A DNA stretch of 25,971 nucleotides from JBKHBQ01 sp046542305 (GTDB lineage Bacteria > Bacteroidota > Bacteroidia > Bacteroidales > 4484-276), in the NCBI GenBank assembly GCA_046542305.1, contig JBKHBQ010000018.1, positions 1-25,971 of the forward strand. Reading direction: 5' to 3'. Below the pieces are notes generated by a model. The model saw only the letters and a program-made list of their open reading frames with translations, had not been told where the DNA came from and did not search any database. The position numbers and the translations under genes are program-made. Shown here piece after piece: positions 25,012 through 25,971 of this stretch; within the stretch, counting starts at the first letter, position 1; every line of letters begins with the position of its first letter.

Positions 25012-25326
25012 ATGACAGAGAAGGAAAAACTGAAGGAAGCCGTGATAGAGCAGCTTAAAACGGTTTATGATCCGGAGATTCCGGTAGACATCTATGAGCT
25101 TGGGCTGGTTTACGACGTAACAATCAACGATGAACACGATGTGCATGTGCTGATGACCCTTACGGCGCCAAACTGCCCGGTGGCCGACAGCCTGCCGAGA
25201 GAAGTACACGACAGGGTGGCGGAAGTTGATGGGGTAAAACATGTGGATGTGGAACTTACCTTCGATCCGCCATGGGACCAGGATATGCTTTCGGATGAAG
25301 CCAAACTGGATCTGGGCCTTCTTTAA
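25012..25326 (+). CDS. sufT: SUF-associated DUF59 (MIP18-family) protein, SufT-like
   Basis: A 104-residue single-domain MIP18/DUF59 protein. Members assist maturation of Fe-S proteins and are frequent in SUF operons. The signature DPEIPVDIYELGLVY (20-34), the conserved TAPNCPVAD with C55 and the TFDPPW segment (83-88) are all present. It starts 2 bp after the sufE stop, with AGGAGG in the end of sufE as a ribosome-binding site, so it is co-translated with sufE. Symbols differ between genomes (sufT, yitW, paaD-like); the SUF context favours sufT. Confidence 0.88.
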   Translation: MTEKEKLKEAVIEQLKTVYDPEIPVDIYELGLVYDVTINDEHDVHVLMTLTAPNCPVADSLPREVHDRVAEVDGVKHVDVELTFDPPWDQDMLSDEAKLDLGLL

Positions 25327-25327
25327 T

Positions 25328-25376
25328 CCGGACATTGAAAAATTTGTTGTTAGTTTACCTAAGATAATATGTCCGG
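25328..25376 (+). promoter_or_regulatory. Inverted repeat spanning the dxs start codon
   Basis: CCGGACAT (25328-25335), directly after the sufT stop, is the exact reverse complement of ATGTCCGG (25369-25376), which begins with the dxs start codon. A U-G pair can add a ninth step. The 33-base loop is AT-rich. In a transcript reading through from sufT, the start codon and second codon would be paired. Confidence 0.6.
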
Positions 25377-25971
25377 GGAATTACTGAAAAGCATTCAATC
25401 GCCTGCCGACCTGAAAAAGCTTGACGACAGGCAACTGATTCAACTGTGTGGCGAGCTCAGGGACTTCATCATAGATGCAGTCTCCAACAATCCCGGCCAT
25501 CTGGGTGCCAGCCTGGGTGTGGTGGAGCTTACCGTAGCCCTCCATTACGTGTTCAATACACCCGAAGATAAGCTGGTGTGGGATGTGGGGCATCAGGCCT
25601 ATGGCCATAAGATCCTTACGGGAAGACGCGATCAGTTTCACCTGAACCGCAAAAAAAACGGCATCAGCGGATTTCCGAAAATCACCGAGAGCGAATACGA
25701 TGCTTTCGGCGTGGGACACTCTTCCACTTCCATTTCAGCCGCGCTGGGTATGGCAAAAGCGGCAAAAATGCAGGGTCTTAAAAGCCGACACCATATTGCC
25801 GTGATCGGCGACGGCGCCATGACCGGCGGAATGGCCATCGAGGCGCTGAACAATGCCGGTGTGGACAATCCCAACCTTCTGGTGATCCTTAACGACAACG
25901 GCATTGCCATCGACAAGAATGTGGGTGCCATTAAGGACTACCTGGCAGGCATCGTTACCTCAAGGACATAC
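25369..25971 (+). CDS. dxs: 1-deoxy-D-xylulose-5-phosphate synthase, 3' end beyond window
   Basis: This thiamine-diphosphate enzyme condenses pyruvate and glyceraldehyde 3-phosphate to make DXP, the first step of the MEP isoprenoid pathway. The first 201 residues are visible and run in frame to the window edge. Diagnostic segments are GHLGASLGVVELTVALHYVF (43-62), WDVGHQAYGHKILTGRRD (71-88), GISGFPK (98-104), FGVGHSSTSISAALGMA (113-129) and the ThDP/Mg motif GDGAMTGGMAIEALNNAG ending at NDN (147-177). The LNDNGIAIDKNVG stretch departs from proteobacterial Dxs but is familiar in Bacteroidota. It starts 42 bp after sufT with no good Shine-Dalgarno, and its ATG lies in one arm of an 8-bp inverted repeat. 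Confidence 0.95.
   Translation, partial: MSGELLKSIQSPADLKKLDDRQLIQLCGELRDFIIDAVSNNPGHLGASLGVVELTVALHYVFNTPEDKLVWDVGHQAYGHKILTGRRDQFHLNRKKNGISGFPKITESEYDAFGVGHSSTSISAALGMAKAAKMQGLKSRHHIAVIGDGAMTGGMAIEALNNAGVDNPNLLVILNDNGIAIDKNVGAIKDYLAGIVTSRTY

Noticed and set aside
1..25971. Mobile elements, CRISPR, defence islands or RNA genes
   Set aside because: Looked for transposase or integrase motifs, regularly spaced repeats, tRNA-like cloverleaf ends and rRNA stretches on both strands; none was seen.

Overview
The window is chromosomal DNA from a member of the Bacteroidota, probably a Bacteroidales-like lineage. Four things point there. A secreted M1 peptidase carries a C-terminal type IX secretion (T9SS) sorting domain. 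There is a large secreted CotH-kinase/lamin-tail protein. Several intergenic regions hold perfect matches to the phylum's -7 promoter box (TAnnTTTG). Shine-Dalgarno sequences are mostly absent. Coding density is high, no gap between genes exceeds 300 bp, and codon use looks uniform. I see no tRNA, rRNA, CRISPR array, insertion sequence, integrase or phage gene. It reads as an ordinary core/envelope region, not a mobile island.

Layout. Bases 1-2973 (minus) hold the M1 metallopeptidase followed 7 bp later by a SAM methyltransferase cut by the window edge. Bases 3270-6236 (plus) hold a TolC-type outer-membrane channel and a periplasmic adaptor, each with its own -7 box and with no inner-membrane pump beside them. 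gyrB (minus) converges on the adaptor gene, and the gap between them has a strong terminator and a 16-bp perfect inverted repeat. Bases 8647-13462 (minus) hold a two-gene unit: a 1022-residue periplasmic TPR protein and a 576-residue outer-membrane barrel. A divergently transcribed aspartate kinase (13626-14906) ends at a clear terminator. It is followed by a 3.8-kb secreted CotH-kinase gene. That gene converges, with only 5 bp between stop codons, on a minus-strand cluster: a TPR histidine kinase without an adjacent response regulator, then mazG and a PAP2 phosphatase, which overlap in a TAATG junction. Divergent from the kinase is a plus-strand iron-sulfur run (sufS, a VirK-family secreted protein, sufE, a sufT/DUF59 gene) followed by the start of dxs, which leaves the window.

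How the genes work together. SufS and SufE form the sulfur-mobilising step of SUF iron-sulfur assembly, and the DUF59 protein is a maturation factor. dxs opens the MEP isoprenoid pathway, whose last two enzymes (IspG, IspH) need Fe-S clusters, so placing it directly behind suf genes is metabolically sensible. Much of the rest concerns the envelope: T9SS cargo, TolC/adaptor, TPR plus barrel, CotH protein, PAP2 lipid phosphatase and a membrane sensor kinase. gyrB, mazG and aspartate kinase are housekeeping.

The items most worth a second look are an 8-bp inverted repeat that would bury the dxs start codon, the VirK-family gene inside the suf run, the uncharacterised TPR/barrel pair, the 16-bp inverted repeat after the adaptor gene, an operator-like repeat in the mazG promoter and the exact 40-residue TPR array of the sensor kinase. 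I did not find a convincing wholly new multi-gene system.
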